32,451 nucleotides of DNA from Pseudomonas sputi (GTDB lineage: Bacteria; Pseudomonadota; Gammaproteobacteria; Pseudomonadales; Pseudomonadaceae): the NCBI RefSeq assembly GCF_021603585.1, contig NZ_BQHI01000042.1, positions 1 through 32,451 on the forward strand, in the 5' to 3' direction. The first letter of the stretch is position 1; each line of letters begins with the position of its first letter. Shown here in pieces: positions 8,380-17,081 of the stretch. Both the position numbers and the translations under genes were made by a program. The notes beneath the pieces were generated by a model. The model had not been told where the DNA came from, searched no databases, and was given only the letters and a program-made list of their open reading frames with translations.

Positions 8380-9582
8380 ATGAACTTCCGTACCCTTTTG
8401 ATTCTCGGTGCCCTGACCGCTTTCGGTCCGTTGGCGATCGACTTCTATCTACCCGCGTTTCCCACCATGGCGCTGGCGTTCGGCACCGATGAGAAACACG
8501 TCCAGCTGACGCTGTCGGCTTACTTCTTCGGCCTGTCCATCGGCCAACTGGCTTACGGGCCGGTGGCGGATCGCTTCGGCCGGCGGGTTCCGTTGCTCAT
8601 TGGCCTGACACTGTTCACGCTGGCGTCCGTGGCCTGCGCCTATGCACCGAACCTGGAATGGCTGATTGGCGCCCGGCTGGTTCAGGCGCTGGGCGGTTGT
8701 GCGGGAATGGTGATTGCCCGGGCGGTGGTCAGCGACAAATGCGATGCGGTGGGTTCGGCGAAAGTCTTTTCGCAGCTGATGCTGGTGATGGGGCTCGCAC
8801 CGATTCTGGCGCCGATGCTCGGCGGCCTGCTGGTCAACACCACGGGCTGGCAGTCGATCTTCCTGGTACTGACCGGATTCAGTGCCCTGGCCGGACTGGC
8901 AGTGGCCGTCGGCCTGCCGGAAAGTCTGCCGGCGCATGTTCCGCGCCAGCCGTTGTCCGGCGCCCTGCGTCAGTATGGTCGGCTGCTGGCCGATCCGGTG
9001 TACATGGGCCATGCCCTGACCGGCGGCATCGCCATCGCCGGGATGTTTGCCTACATCGCCGGCTCCCCGTTCATCTTCATCAAACTGTACGGCGTGCCGG
9101 CCGAGCATTTCGGCTGGCTGTTCGGCACCAACGCGGCCGGGTTCATTCTGGTGGCGCAGGTCAATGCGCGCCTGCTGGCCAAGCGCGGTCCGGCCTTTCT
9201 GCTGTCACGGGCGGTCTGGGTTTACCTGGGCGCCGGGCTGACACTGCTCGCGGTCAGCGCCTTGCACACCGAGGCACTGTGGCCATTGCTGATTCCGTTG
9301 TTCGTCTGCGTGGCCAGCCTTGGCTGCATCAGCCCCAATGCGGCGGCGTGTGCGATGAACGGGCAGGGCGGTCGAGCCGGCAGTGCTTCGGCGTTGCTTG
9401 GCAGCCTGCAATTCAGCGTCGCCGCCGGCGCGTCGGCGCTGGTCGGGGTATTACACGATGGCTCCGCCGTGCCGATGGCCATGGTCATCAGCCTGTGCGG
9501 GTTGCTGGTGGTGAGCGCTGCATTGCTCACCCGGCGCATCCAGAATGCCCGGGCGCTCGCAAAGGCGCAGGCTGAAGTCTAG
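8380..9582 (+). CDS. Bcr/CflA-family multidrug efflux MFS transporter
   Basis: This is a 400-residue, 12-TM drug:proton antiporter. The first TM carries the family signature (FGPLAIDFYLPAFP), and the loop after TM2 has the MFS motif A region (GPVADRFGRRVPLL). TM5 contains the antiporter-type run of small residues and prolines (LAPILAPMLGGLL). Typical substrates of the family are bicyclomycin, chloramphenicol and sulfonamides, but the actual substrate is unknown. The ATG at 8380 is preferred; an upstream GTG at 8344 adds 12 unconvincing residues. The ribosome site is weak (CTGGA). Confidence 0.9.
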   Translation: MNFRTLLILGALTAFGPLAIDFYLPAFPTMALAFGTDEKHVQLTLSAYFFGLSIGQLAYGPVADRFGRRVPLLIGLTLFTLASVACAYAPNLEWLIGARLVQALGGCAGMVIARAVVSDKCDAVGSAKVFSQLMLVMGLAPILAPMLGGLLVNTTGWQSIFLVLTGFSALAGLAVAVGLPESLPAHVPRQPLSGALRQYGRLLADPVYMGHALTGGIAIAGMFAYIAGSPFIFIKLYGVPAEHFGWLFGTNAAGFILVAQVNARLLAKRGPAFLLSRAVWVYLGAGLTLLAVSALHTEALWPLLIPLFVCVASLGCISPNAAACAMNGQGGRAGSASALLGSLQFSVAAGASALVGVLHDGSAVPMAMVISLCGLLVVSAALLTRRIQNARALAKAQAEV

Positions 9583-9594
9583 AAACGAAATACC

Positions 9595-9768
9595 TCAGCC
9601 GACAGCGCGTTGCTGGCCGAGGTCGGGAATCTGATGGGGCGCGCAAATACGCGCTTCGAGGGTGCGAGTGAAGGCGCGAGCTTCGGCCTCGCTGCGGAAG
9701 GTCACGGCGTGCTGGTCAAGACGAACTTGCCACTGGGACTTTGCCACTTCTTTTATCAGGATCTTCAT
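9595..9768 (-). CDS. small conserved-looking protein of unknown function
   Basis: This 57-residue basic protein begins MKILIKEVAKSQWQVRLD and has an alternating beta-strand pattern followed by an Ala/Arg-rich helix. I do not recognise a named function. The start at 9768 has a strong GGGAGGT site at the right distance, which supports real translation. It converges with the efflux gene, leaving only 12 bases between the stops. Upstream on the minus strand lie TTGACC (9847-9852) as a possible -35 and a perfect dyad AGGACT-N7-AGTCCT (9804-9822) where an operator could sit. Confidence 0.72.
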   Translation of the reverse strand: MKILIKEVAKSQWQVRLDQHAVTFRSEAEARAFTRTLEARICAPHQIPDLGQQRAVG

Positions 9769-9869
9769 TGCTGACCTCCCGTACGTAAAAGATTGCATCG
9801 CAGAGGACTCGATTGTAGTCCTGAATACGATCGCAATTGTGACAAGGGTCAAGCATCTGACTGACGGCA

Positions 9870-9924
9870 AAAAAAACACCGCAGCCCCGAGCCAGACATT
9901 TTTGGCGCTGGCGAAGGCTGCGGT
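9870..9924 (-). terminator. intrinsic terminator after the quinone-reductase-like gene
   Basis: A perfect 9-bp stem (9878-9886 with 9916-9924) closes a long loop. On the minus strand it is followed by a near-continuous T tract (9869-9876 read as A on plus). It lies 10 bases beyond the stop of the oxidoreductase gene. Confidence 0.8.
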
Positions 9925-9934
9925 CTTGCGTGTT

Positions 9935-10948
9935 TTAGAAACCTTCTAAAACAATTTTCCCCTTGGCCTTGCCGCTTTCCAGCAATTCATGGGCGCGGCG
10001 CAGGTTGCTCGCGTTGATCGTGCCGAAGTGCTCGCCGACCGTGGTTTTCAATGTACCGCTGTCGATCAGCCCGGCCACCCGGTTCAGCAGTTTGTGCTGC
10101 TCGATCATGTCCGGCGTTTCGAACAGCGAGCGGGTGTACATGAATTCCCAGTGCAGCGACAGGCTCTTGCGCTTGAGTTTGGTCACGTCCAGCGACTTCG
10201 GATCGTCGATCAGCGCCAGTTTGCCTTGCGGCGCCAGAGCCTCGACCAGTTGGTCCAGGTGCTGGTCGGTCTGGGTCAGGCTGGCGACGTGGGTCACGTG
10301 GGCCATACCGGCGCGCTTCAGTTCTTCGCTCAACGGCTGACTGTGATCAATCACCCGATCGGCGCCCAGCTCGGTCACCCAGTCGCGGGTTTCCGGGCGG
10401 GAGGCGGTGCCGATCACTTTGAGCCCGGTCAACTGGCTGGCCAGTTGGGTGAGGATCGAACCGACGCCGCCGGCCGCGCCGACGATCAGCAGGCTCTGGC
10501 CTTCCTCAGTGTTGCCTTCGCGAATTTGCAGGCGTTCGAACAACAGCTCCCAGGCCGTGATCGCGGTCAGCGGCAAGGCGGCGGCTTCGGCGAAGCCGAG
10601 GGTTTTCGGCATGTGCCCGACGATCCGCTCATCGACGACGTGCAATTCGCTGTTGCCACCGGCCCGGGCGATGGAGCCGGCGTAGAACACTTTGTCGCCG
10701 GCCTTGAACAGGGTCACTTCACTACCGACAGCCTTGACCACACCGGCCACGTCCCAGCCCAGCACCTTGGCGGCGCCGCCTTCCGGCGCGACGTTCTGGC
10801 GAACCTTGGTGTCGACCGGGTTGACCGAAATCGCTTTGACTTCCACCAGCAGGTCGCGCGGGCCGGGCACCGGTTCCGGCAGTTCGATGTCTTGCAGGGA
10901 TTTTTCGTCGCTGATCGGGAGCGAGGCGTAATAGGCGATGGCTTTCAT
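9935..10948 (-). CDS. zinc-type alcohol dehydrogenase / NADPH:quinone reductase-like protein
   Basis: This is a 337-residue medium-chain dehydrogenase/reductase. It has a GroES-like N-terminal half (VEVKAISVNPVDTKVR) and a Rossmann domain with the dinucleotide loop GAAGGVGS near residue 160. The catalytic-zinc cysteine and histidine ligands of true alcohol dehydrogenases are not in place, so a zinc-free quinone or enone reductase is more likely. The start at 10948 has GGAG upstream and the typical MKAIAYY beginning. It follows the ABM-domain gene by 31 bases, probably as one operon, and a LysR gene lies divergently upstream. The physiological substrate is unknown. Confidence 0.9.
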   Translation of the reverse strand: MKAIAYYASLPISDEKSLQDIELPEPVPGPRDLLVEVKAISVNPVDTKVRQNVAPEGGAAKVLGWDVAGVVKAVGSEVTLFKAGDKVFYAGSIARAGGNSELHVVDERIVGHMPKTLGFAEAAALPLTAITAWELLFERLQIREGNTEEGQSLLIVGAAGGVGSILTQLASQLTGLKVIGTASRPETRDWVTELGADRVIDHSQPLSEELKRAGMAHVTHVASLTQTDQHLDQLVEALAPQGKLALIDDPKSLDVTKLKRKSLSLHWEFMYTRSLFETPDMIEQHKLLNRVAGLIDSGTLKTTVGEHFGTINASNLRRAHELLESGKAKGKIVLEGF

Positions 10949-10979
10949 GGAGGTCTCCGAAAGTGAATAAAGGAAGGCT

Positions 10980-11273
10980 TCAGGCGATGACGCGCAGGCG
11001 CTTGAGTTCGAAGTGTTCGAGGAACGCCTCGGCCTGGCTGCGGAAATGCTGGATATGCGCGCTGGCATCGTGGGCCTGCAGCGCTTCGTCGCTGGCCCAC
11101 TGTTCGATCATGTAGAAGGCCAGTGGATTGGCCAGGTCCTGGTGCAGTTCGTACTGACCGCAACCGGCTTCGGCGCGGGTCGGTTCGATCAGGGCGCGCA
11201 GGTGCTGTTCGAGCGCGTCCTGCTGGCCAGGTCGGGCGATCAGGGTGGCGATGGCGGTGAAGGGCTGGGACAT
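10980..11273 (-). CDS. ABM-domain (YgiN-like) small monooxygenase
   Basis: This 97-residue protein has the ferredoxin-like dimeric alpha/beta barrel (ABM) fold, judged from the pattern ATLIARPGQQDALEQHLR, CGQYELHQD and FYMIEQWASDEALQAH. Relatives include YgiN quinol monooxygenase and antibiotic-biosynthesis monooxygenases, which work without cofactors. It is the first gene of a two-gene minus-strand operon with the quinone-reductase-like enzyme, which favours a role in quinone or electrophile handling. The specific substrate is not determinable here. Confidence 0.85.
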   Translation of the reverse strand: MSQPFTAIATLIARPGQQDALEQHLRALIEPTRAEAGCGQYELHQDLANPLAFYMIEQWASDEALQAHDASAHIQHFRSQAEAFLEHFELKRLRVIA

Positions 11274-11390
11274 GTTCGACTCCGGGACGGGATGAATTCG
11301 ATGGAAGGCATGATTGGCTATTTCTGCCGGAGATAAAACCGGCTAAAAGAGCAGTCTCTTTCAATGTTTTTTTGATAATCGAGGCTGAGG
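11274..11390. promoter_or_regulatory. divergent control region for the ABM/reductase operon and its LysR regulator
   Basis: This 117-base region separates the minus-strand operon from the LysR gene. A partial dyad, TCT-GCCGG-AGA (11323-11333) inside a longer imperfect palindrome, is a weak LysR-site candidate. The downstream half is AT-rich (a run of seven T at about 11367). Assignment to the LysR protein rests on the divergent layout. Confidence 0.4.
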
Positions 11391-12320
11391 ATGCTGCGTT
11401 TCGATGACTTGCAGTTGTTTGTCCGGGCGGCGGATCTGGGCAGCCTGTCGGCGGCGGCGCGGGTGATGGACCTGTCCGCTGCTGTGGCCAGTGCGGCGCT
11501 CAAGCGAATCGAGCAGCAACTCGGCGCGCGGTTGTTGGCGCGTTCCACTCGCAGTCTGCGGCTGACGGCCGAAGGTGAAGGGTTTCTTGAATACGCCCGC
11601 GCTGCCTTGAGCAACCTGGATGAAGGCCGCCGTCTGCTGGCCAGCGGGCAGGACCAGGTCAGCGGCATTCTGCAGCTGTCGGCGCCTTCGGATTTTGGCC
11701 GCAACCTGCTGTTGCCTTGGCTCGACGACTTTCAGCGCGAGCATCCGAAGCTGACCGTGCGCCTGTTGCTGGGTGACCGCATCGCCGATCTGTTTCGCCA
11801 GCCGGTGGACATCGCCTTGCGCTATGGCGAACCGGAAGATTCCAGTCTGGTGGCATTGCCGATTGCCCCGCACAACCGACGGGTGTTGTGCGCATCTCCT
11901 GACTACCTGGTCCGGCACGGCGAGCCGCTGCATCTGGAACAGCTCGCGCAGCACAACTGCCTGCTGTACATGCTCGGTGGCCGGGTGCATGACCATTGGA
12001 GTTTTCATGACGGCAAGCGCGAGGTCAGCCTCACGGTCAGTGGCGACCGCTTCAGTGATGACGCCGATGTGGTGCGCCTGTGGGCGGTGGCGGGCGCCGG
12101 CATCGCCTACAAATCGTGGCTTGATGTGGCCGGTGATGTGCTGGCGGGACGGCTGAAAGTGCTGCTGCCGGAGTTGCTCTGCGAACGCGCTCCGCTGAAT
12201 CTGCTGTGCGCCCATCGCGCACAATTGAGTAAGCCGGTGAACCTTCTGAGGGAAATGCTCGCCAGCCGTTGCGCTGAATTGAGTAGCCGATTTCCCGTTT
12301 TTCAGGAGTCTGACCATTAG
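11391..12320 (+). CDS. LysR-family transcriptional regulator
   Basis: This 309-residue regulator has an N-terminal winged helix (residues 1-60, LSAAARVMDLSAAVASAALKRIE recognition region) and a periplasmic-binding-like effector domain from about residue 90. It belongs to the CrgA-type group by general sequence character. It is transcribed divergently from the ABM/quinone-reductase operon, the usual layout of a LysR regulator and its target. That operon is therefore the likely target, perhaps in response to quinones or electrophiles; this is inferred. GAGG at 11381-11384 is the probable ribosome site. Confidence 0.9.
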   Translation: MLRFDDLQLFVRAADLGSLSAAARVMDLSAAVASAALKRIEQQLGARLLARSTRSLRLTAEGEGFLEYARAALSNLDEGRRLLASGQDQVSGILQLSAPSDFGRNLLLPWLDDFQREHPKLTVRLLLGDRIADLFRQPVDIALRYGEPEDSSLVALPIAPHNRRVLCASPDYLVRHGEPLHLEQLAQHNCLLYMLGGRVHDHWSFHDGKREVSLTVSGDRFSDDADVVRLWAVAGAGIAYKSWLDVAGDVLAGRLKVLLPELLCERAPLNLLCAHRAQLSKPVNLLREMLASRCAELSSRFPVFQESDH

Positions 12321-12624
12321 TCGCAGGTAAATAGCGAAATTTCTCTCAGGAACAATCACCAGCCACGTCTCCTCCGGCGCAGGACGCAGCGAGCAACCCG
12401 CTTATACTAGCGACCGCCTGAAGACCGCACCGACAGGCCGGCAAGAGAACGATCAGACCGGAACCTGCGGGGCAGGAACGAGGGTCGCGACAGTACTGCG
12501 GTTTCCTCGCTGCGGCGCGCAAAGTGCCTCGGCTCAAGGCATTTTGCGCGCCTTGGCTGACGACTGATTACTGGTCAAGATGTCTATGAGCAGTAGACGA
12601 TACGATTCAACAGGGAGTGAATAC
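12321..12624 (+). other. 304-base non-coding gap with structured leader
   Basis: No credible gene is present. The gap holds a TATACT hexamer (12403-12408) without a recognisable -35, a compact hairpin at 12456-12486 (CCTGC-GGG-GCAGG core enclosed by GACC/GGTC), and a long stem-loop at 12515-12551. If transcription starts near 12415, the ArsR-like gene would have a leader of about 210 bases, or the stretch could make a separate small RNA. Confidence 0.5.
12515..12551. repeat. long intergenic stem-loop
   Basis: A 15-bp stem (12515-12529 with 12537-12551) with a single G-T wobble closes a seven-base loop. There is no T tract on either side, so it is not a standard intrinsic terminator. It ends 73 bases before the start of the ArsR-like regulator and could be a leader structure or an RNA-stability element. 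Confidence 0.75.
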
Positions 12625-13359
12625 ATGGAACATGCACCTTGCATCAGCCAGATCGCCACGTTGCTGGCCGATCCCAAACGCAGCGCGATGATGTGGGCGT
12701 TGATGGATGGCTCGGCGCGGCAGACCGAGGAGCTGGCGTTGTTGGCCGGGCTTTCGCCTTCGTCAGCCAGTGCGCATCTGGGGCGCTTGTCCGCTGGCGG
12801 TCTGTTGAAGGTCGAGGCGCGCGGACGCAAACGTTTCTTTCGTCTGGCGGCTCCTGAAATCGGCGTGGCCATCGAAGCGCTGGCCAGTGCCACCCTGGCC
12901 AGCGCCCCGCGAGAAATCCCCGAAGTGTTCAAGCGTGCCTCTCCGGTCGTCAGACCCCAGGCGGCCCCTTCGTCACTGCTGCGCGCGCGGTTTTGCGACG
13001 ACCATCTCGGGGGAACGCTGGCTGCCGATCTGTACCAGCGGCTGCTCGACGCCGGCTGGATCGAGCAGCTTGAAAACCGGGTGGTCGTGACGCACAAAGG
13101 CTCGACACAACTGGCCGGGCGCGGGGTCTACATCCAGGCGCTGGCCCACCGCAATGCCCAGGTGGCGTGTGCCTGCCCGGACTGGAGCGAGCGTCGTCCG
13201 CACATGGGAGGCTCGCTGGGAGCGGCGCTGTTGCAGCTGTTCATGCAGTCGGGCTGGCTGGTGCTGCCCAATGATTCTCGCGCCCTGCAACTGACGGCGG
13301 CCGGCCAGCGGGAAATTCATCGATTTGCCTGTGAAACCGAGTTGGAAATGGCGTTGTAG
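12625..13359 (+). CDS. ArsR-like winged-helix transcriptional regulator
   Basis: This 244-residue protein has an N-terminal ArsR/SmtB-type winged helix (about residues 5-80, with ADPKRSAMMWALMDG and LAGLSPSSASAHLGRL). A long C-terminal region includes CACPDWSERRPHMGGSLGAAL near residue 190. That C-terminal motif recurs in a family of such regulators with no function I know. The start at 12625 is preferred to the ATG at 12580, because GGGAG (12612-12616) sits at the right distance and homology to the family begins here. The MFS gene begins 126 bases downstream and is a plausible target. Confidence 0.87.
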   Translation: MEHAPCISQIATLLADPKRSAMMWALMDGSARQTEELALLAGLSPSSASAHLGRLSAGGLLKVEARGRKRFFRLAAPEIGVAIEALASATLASAPREIPEVFKRASPVVRPQAAPSSLLRARFCDDHLGGTLAADLYQRLLDAGWIEQLENRVVVTHKGSTQLAGRGVYIQALAHRNAQVACACPDWSERRPHMGGSLGAALLQLFMQSGWLVLPNDSRALQLTAAGQREIHRFACETELEMAL

Positions 13360-13485
13360 AGCATTTTTGCCAACCAGGTGGTACCTGGCGTCGCCGACGG
13401 CTGCGAAAAAGTCGCATCTGGCACAGGCGCGCAACCGCTATCGCGCACACTCGAACCGGTGATTTTTTCGGATTGAGGAGGCGGC

Positions 13486-14865
13486 ATGGACACGGGAAAC
13501 TTCAGTGCGGCAGATCGACTGGAGCGTCTGCCAGTCAGCGGTTATCACCGGATCATATTCATCATCATTGCCCTGGCGTTTTTCTTCGACTCCATGGATC
13601 TGGCGATGATGACCTTCCTGCTCGGCTCGATCAAAGCCGAGTTCGGCCTGAGCAGTGCCGAGGCTGGTTTGCTGGCCAGTTCGAGTTTCTTCGGCATGGT
13701 GGTGGGAGCGTCGCTGTCAGGATTGCTGGCTGATCGATTGGGTCGCAAGCCGGTGTTCCAGTGGAGCATTGTCTTGTGGGGGCTGGCCAGTTACCTGTGC
13801 TCGACGGCGCAGACGGTCGAGAGCCTGACGCTGTTTCGCATCCTGCTGGGCATCGGCATGGGCATGGAGTTTCCGATTGCCCAGTCGATGTTGTCGGAGT
13901 TGATTCCTGCCCAGCGTCGGGGCCGTTACATCGCCTTGATGGATGGTTTCTGGCCTCTGGGTTTCGTCGCGGCTGGCGTGCTGTCGTATTTCCTGCTGCC
14001 GTTGATTGGCTGGCGCGACATTTTTCTGGTGCTGGCGGTGCCGGCGGTGTTCGTGCTGGCGATCCGCTTTTTCATTCCCGAGTCGCCGCGCTGGCTGGAG
14101 CAGGCTGGCAAGCATGAAGCGGCGGACAAGGTATTGCGCGGGATTGAAGCGCGGGTACAGGCATCGCTCGGCGGCGCCGCATTGCCGGAGCCGGTTCGCC
14201 TGCCACGGAGCGTGACCCCGCCCGGCCATTTCCTTTCAGCGCTCAAACAGATCTGGTCGCCGCAGTATCGCCAGCGCACCACGATGATCTGGAGCCTGTG
14301 GTTTTTCGCGCTGCTCGGCTTCTACGGCCTGACCTCGTGGCTCAGTGCGTTGTTGCAACAGTCGGGTTTTGCCGTGACTCAGTCGGTGTATTACACGGTG
14401 CTGATTTCCCTCGGTGGGATTCCCGGGTTCCTGATGGCGGCGTGGCTGGTCGAGCGCTGGGGACGCAAGCCGGTGTGTATCGTCACGTTGCTCGGCGGCG
14501 GGGTGATGGCGTTTCTGTACGGGCAGAGCGCAGTGTTCGGCGGCAACGTGGCGCTGCTGATCGGCACGGGGCTGTTGATGCAGTTTTTTCTGTTCGGCAT
14601 GTGGGCGGTGCTCTACACCTACACACCTGAACTGTACCCGACCTCGGCGCGGGCGACGGGCTCTGGGTTTGCCTCGGCCATCGGGCGCGTGGGGTCGTTG
14701 CTCGGGCCACTGGTCACCGGGCTGGTGTTCCCGATCACGGGGCAGGGCGGGGTGTTTGCACTGGGGGCAGTGTGTTTTGCGATTGCGGCGGGGGTGGTGT
14801 GGCTGTTCGGGATGGAGACCCGGGGCAAAACACTGGAAGAGCTGACGCAAGCGGTTGTGCGCTGA
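13486..14865 (+). CDS. MFS metabolite:proton symporter
   Basis: This is a 459-residue 12-TM transporter of the sugar/aromatic-acid symporter type. Motif A appears as GLLADRLGRKPVF after TM2 and again as ERWGRKPV in the second half. GMGMEFPIAQSMLSELIP in TM4 and PESPRWL before the central loop are typical of the niacin/benzoate/sugar-like symporters. An organic acid or sugar-like substrate is likely, but which one is unknown. A strong GAGGAGG ribosome site precedes the ATG. The ArsR-like gene upstream may regulate it. A large hairpin follows the stop. Confidence 0.9.
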   Translation: MDTGNFSAADRLERLPVSGYHRIIFIIIALAFFFDSMDLAMMTFLLGSIKAEFGLSSAEAGLLASSSFFGMVVGASLSGLLADRLGRKPVFQWSIVLWGLASYLCSTAQTVESLTLFRILLGIGMGMEFPIAQSMLSELIPAQRRGRYIALMDGFWPLGFVAAGVLSYFLLPLIGWRDIFLVLAVPAVFVLAIRFFIPESPRWLEQAGKHEAADKVLRGIEARVQASLGGAALPEPVRLPRSVTPPGHFLSALKQIWSPQYRQRTTMIWSLWFFALLGFYGLTSWLSALLQQSGFAVTQSVYYTVLISLGGIPGFLMAAWLVERWGRKPVCIVTLLGGGVMAFLYGQSAVFGGNVALLIGTGLLMQFFLFGMWAVLYTYTPELYPTSARATGSGFASAIGRVGSLLGPLVTGLVFPITGQGGVFALGAVCFAIAAGVVWLFGMETRGKTLEELTQAVVR

Positions 14866-14871
14866 ATCCTG

Positions 14872-14907
14872 AAAGCCGTTCGAACACGGGGGTGTTCGAA
14901 CGGCTTT
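14872..14907. terminator. bidirectional terminator between the MFS symporter and adenine deaminase
   Basis: A perfect 16-bp stem (14872-14887 with 14892-14907) with a GGGG loop stands between two convergent stops. The stem ends in CTTT on both strands. No long T tract follows, but the stem is very stable and the position suits both genes. Confidence 0.75.
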
Positions 14908-14913
14908 GTGCTG

Positions 14914-15876
<963 letters not shown>

Positions 15877-15948
15877 TCATCAGGTGCATTGGCGAGCATT
15901 CTACAGATGCCCGCCGAAACAATTGGCAAAACCTGACCAACCGATCCG

Positions 15949-16914
15949 TCACACCGCTTCCTGCTCCCGTCGATAGGCGTAGGTATCGGCAAAGCGCGAC
16001 AGCAGGAATTCGGCGCAGGTGGTGGTCGGATATTTCGCCGGATGCTGTGCGTCCTGGCAACCGGGCAGGCATTCGATGCGGGTGTCCGGATGCGGTTCGG
16101 CGAAGAACGGCATCGAATAGCGATCCACGCCAAGCGGGCTGATCACCCGGTGCGGGGTCGAGCGATAACGGTCGTTGCTCCAGCGCGCCATCATGTCGCC
16201 GAGGTTGACCACGAACGTGCCGTCGATGGGGGGGGCGTCGATCCAATCGCCATTGACGTTCTTCACCTGCAGGCCGCCGGCGCTGTCCTGATAAAGCAGG
16301 GTGATGCAGCCGTAATCGGTGTGCGCGCCGGCACCTTGCTGTTCGGCGGAACTGGCGGTGTGGCGCGGCGGGTAATGGATCATTCGCAATACGCTGACCG
16401 GCTCGTTGAACCGCGTGTCGAAGAAGTCGCGCTCGATGCCCAGCGCCAGCGCCATGGCCCGCAACAGGGTTTGCGCGAGGGCCTGCATGTCGAGGTAGTG
16501 CTGCTCCATCAGCGCCTCCCAGCCTGGGATGGCCGGATGACGGTTGGGGCCGCGCAAGGGTTTTTCTGCCAGCACCTCCGGATGATCGGCCGGCAGGTGC
16601 AGGCCCATGTCGAAGGTTTCCTTGAGGTCGCTGGGTTTGTCCGGATCCAGTTGTTCGGTAGCGATAGCGCCGTAGCCGCGGTGATGACGGGTCTGTGTGA
16701 TGTCGATCTTGAGTTTTTCTTCTGCCGGTTGCGCAAAGAAGCGCTTCGCCTGATCGAGCAGGGATTCGATGCGCTGCGCAGAAATCGGGTGACCCTTGAT
16801 GTAGAAGAAGCCCCATTCGCGGCAGGCGTGGTCGATCTGTTCGGCAACGGCGGGCCAGGCGTTCTGGTCGTTGGAGTAGAGAGGGCTGATGTCGATGATT
16901 GGAAGTCGGTTCAT
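15949..16914 (-). CDS. 2-oxoglutarate/Fe(II) oxygenase, isopenicillin-N-synthase-like
   Basis: This 321-residue protein has an N-terminal DIOX-type domain (residues 3-120) and a double-stranded beta-helix core. Iron ligands are H198 and D200 in HTDYG and H255 in STPHRV; the 2-oxoglutarate contact is R265 with S267 (RYS). All catalytic residues are present, so it should be active. It lies directly upstream of adenine deaminase and near purine transport and 8-oxoguanine deaminase genes. Thymine-7-hydroxylase belongs to the same broad family, so nucleobase hydroxylation is a reasonable inference. The PA0147-like neighbour of PA0148 is its probable counterpart; I know of no assigned substrate. 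Confidence 0.9.
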   Translation of the reverse strand: MNRLPIIDISPLYSNDQNAWPAVAEQIDHACREWGFFYIKGHPISAQRIESLLDQAKRFFAQPAEEKLKIDITQTRHHRGYGAIATEQLDPDKPSDLKETFDMGLHLPADHPEVLAEKPLRGPNRHPAIPGWEALMEQHYLDMQALAQTLLRAMALALGIERDFFDTRFNEPVSVLRMIHYPPRHTASSAEQQGAGAHTDYGCITLLYQDSAGGLQVKNVNGDWIDAPPIDGTFVVNLGDMMARWSNDRYRSTPHRVISPLGVDRYSMPFFAEPHPDTRIECLPGCQDAQHPAKYPTTTCAEFLLSRFADTYAYRREQEAV

Positions 16915-16957
16915 TTCGAATGCTCTTTATCGATCGTTCTCACGTCGAGGCGTCGAA

Positions 16958-17052
16958 CCGTCTGCGTGGGAATGCAGCCCGGGACGCTCCGCGTCCCTTC
17001 CGAAAGCGGACACAGAGCGCCTATTGAGGCATTCCCACGCAGAGCGTGGGAA
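16958..17052. repeat. composite intergenic palindromes
   Basis: Two perfect palindromes lie close together: GGGACGC-TCC-GCGTCCC (16981-16997) and TTCCCACGC-AGA-GCGTGGGAA (17032-17052). They are preceded by CTGCGTGGGAATGC, an outlying half of the same family. They fill most of the gap between the binding-protein gene and the oxygenase gene, and may attenuate transcription between them. Confidence 0.8.
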
Positions 17053-17081
17053 CGATCAGGGTCAGGTCGGCGTCAGGTGGA

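Noticed and set aside
12515-12551. The long stem-loop as an ordinary intrinsic terminator of the LysR gene
   Set aside because: It lies almost 200 bases past the LysR stop and has no T tract on either strand.
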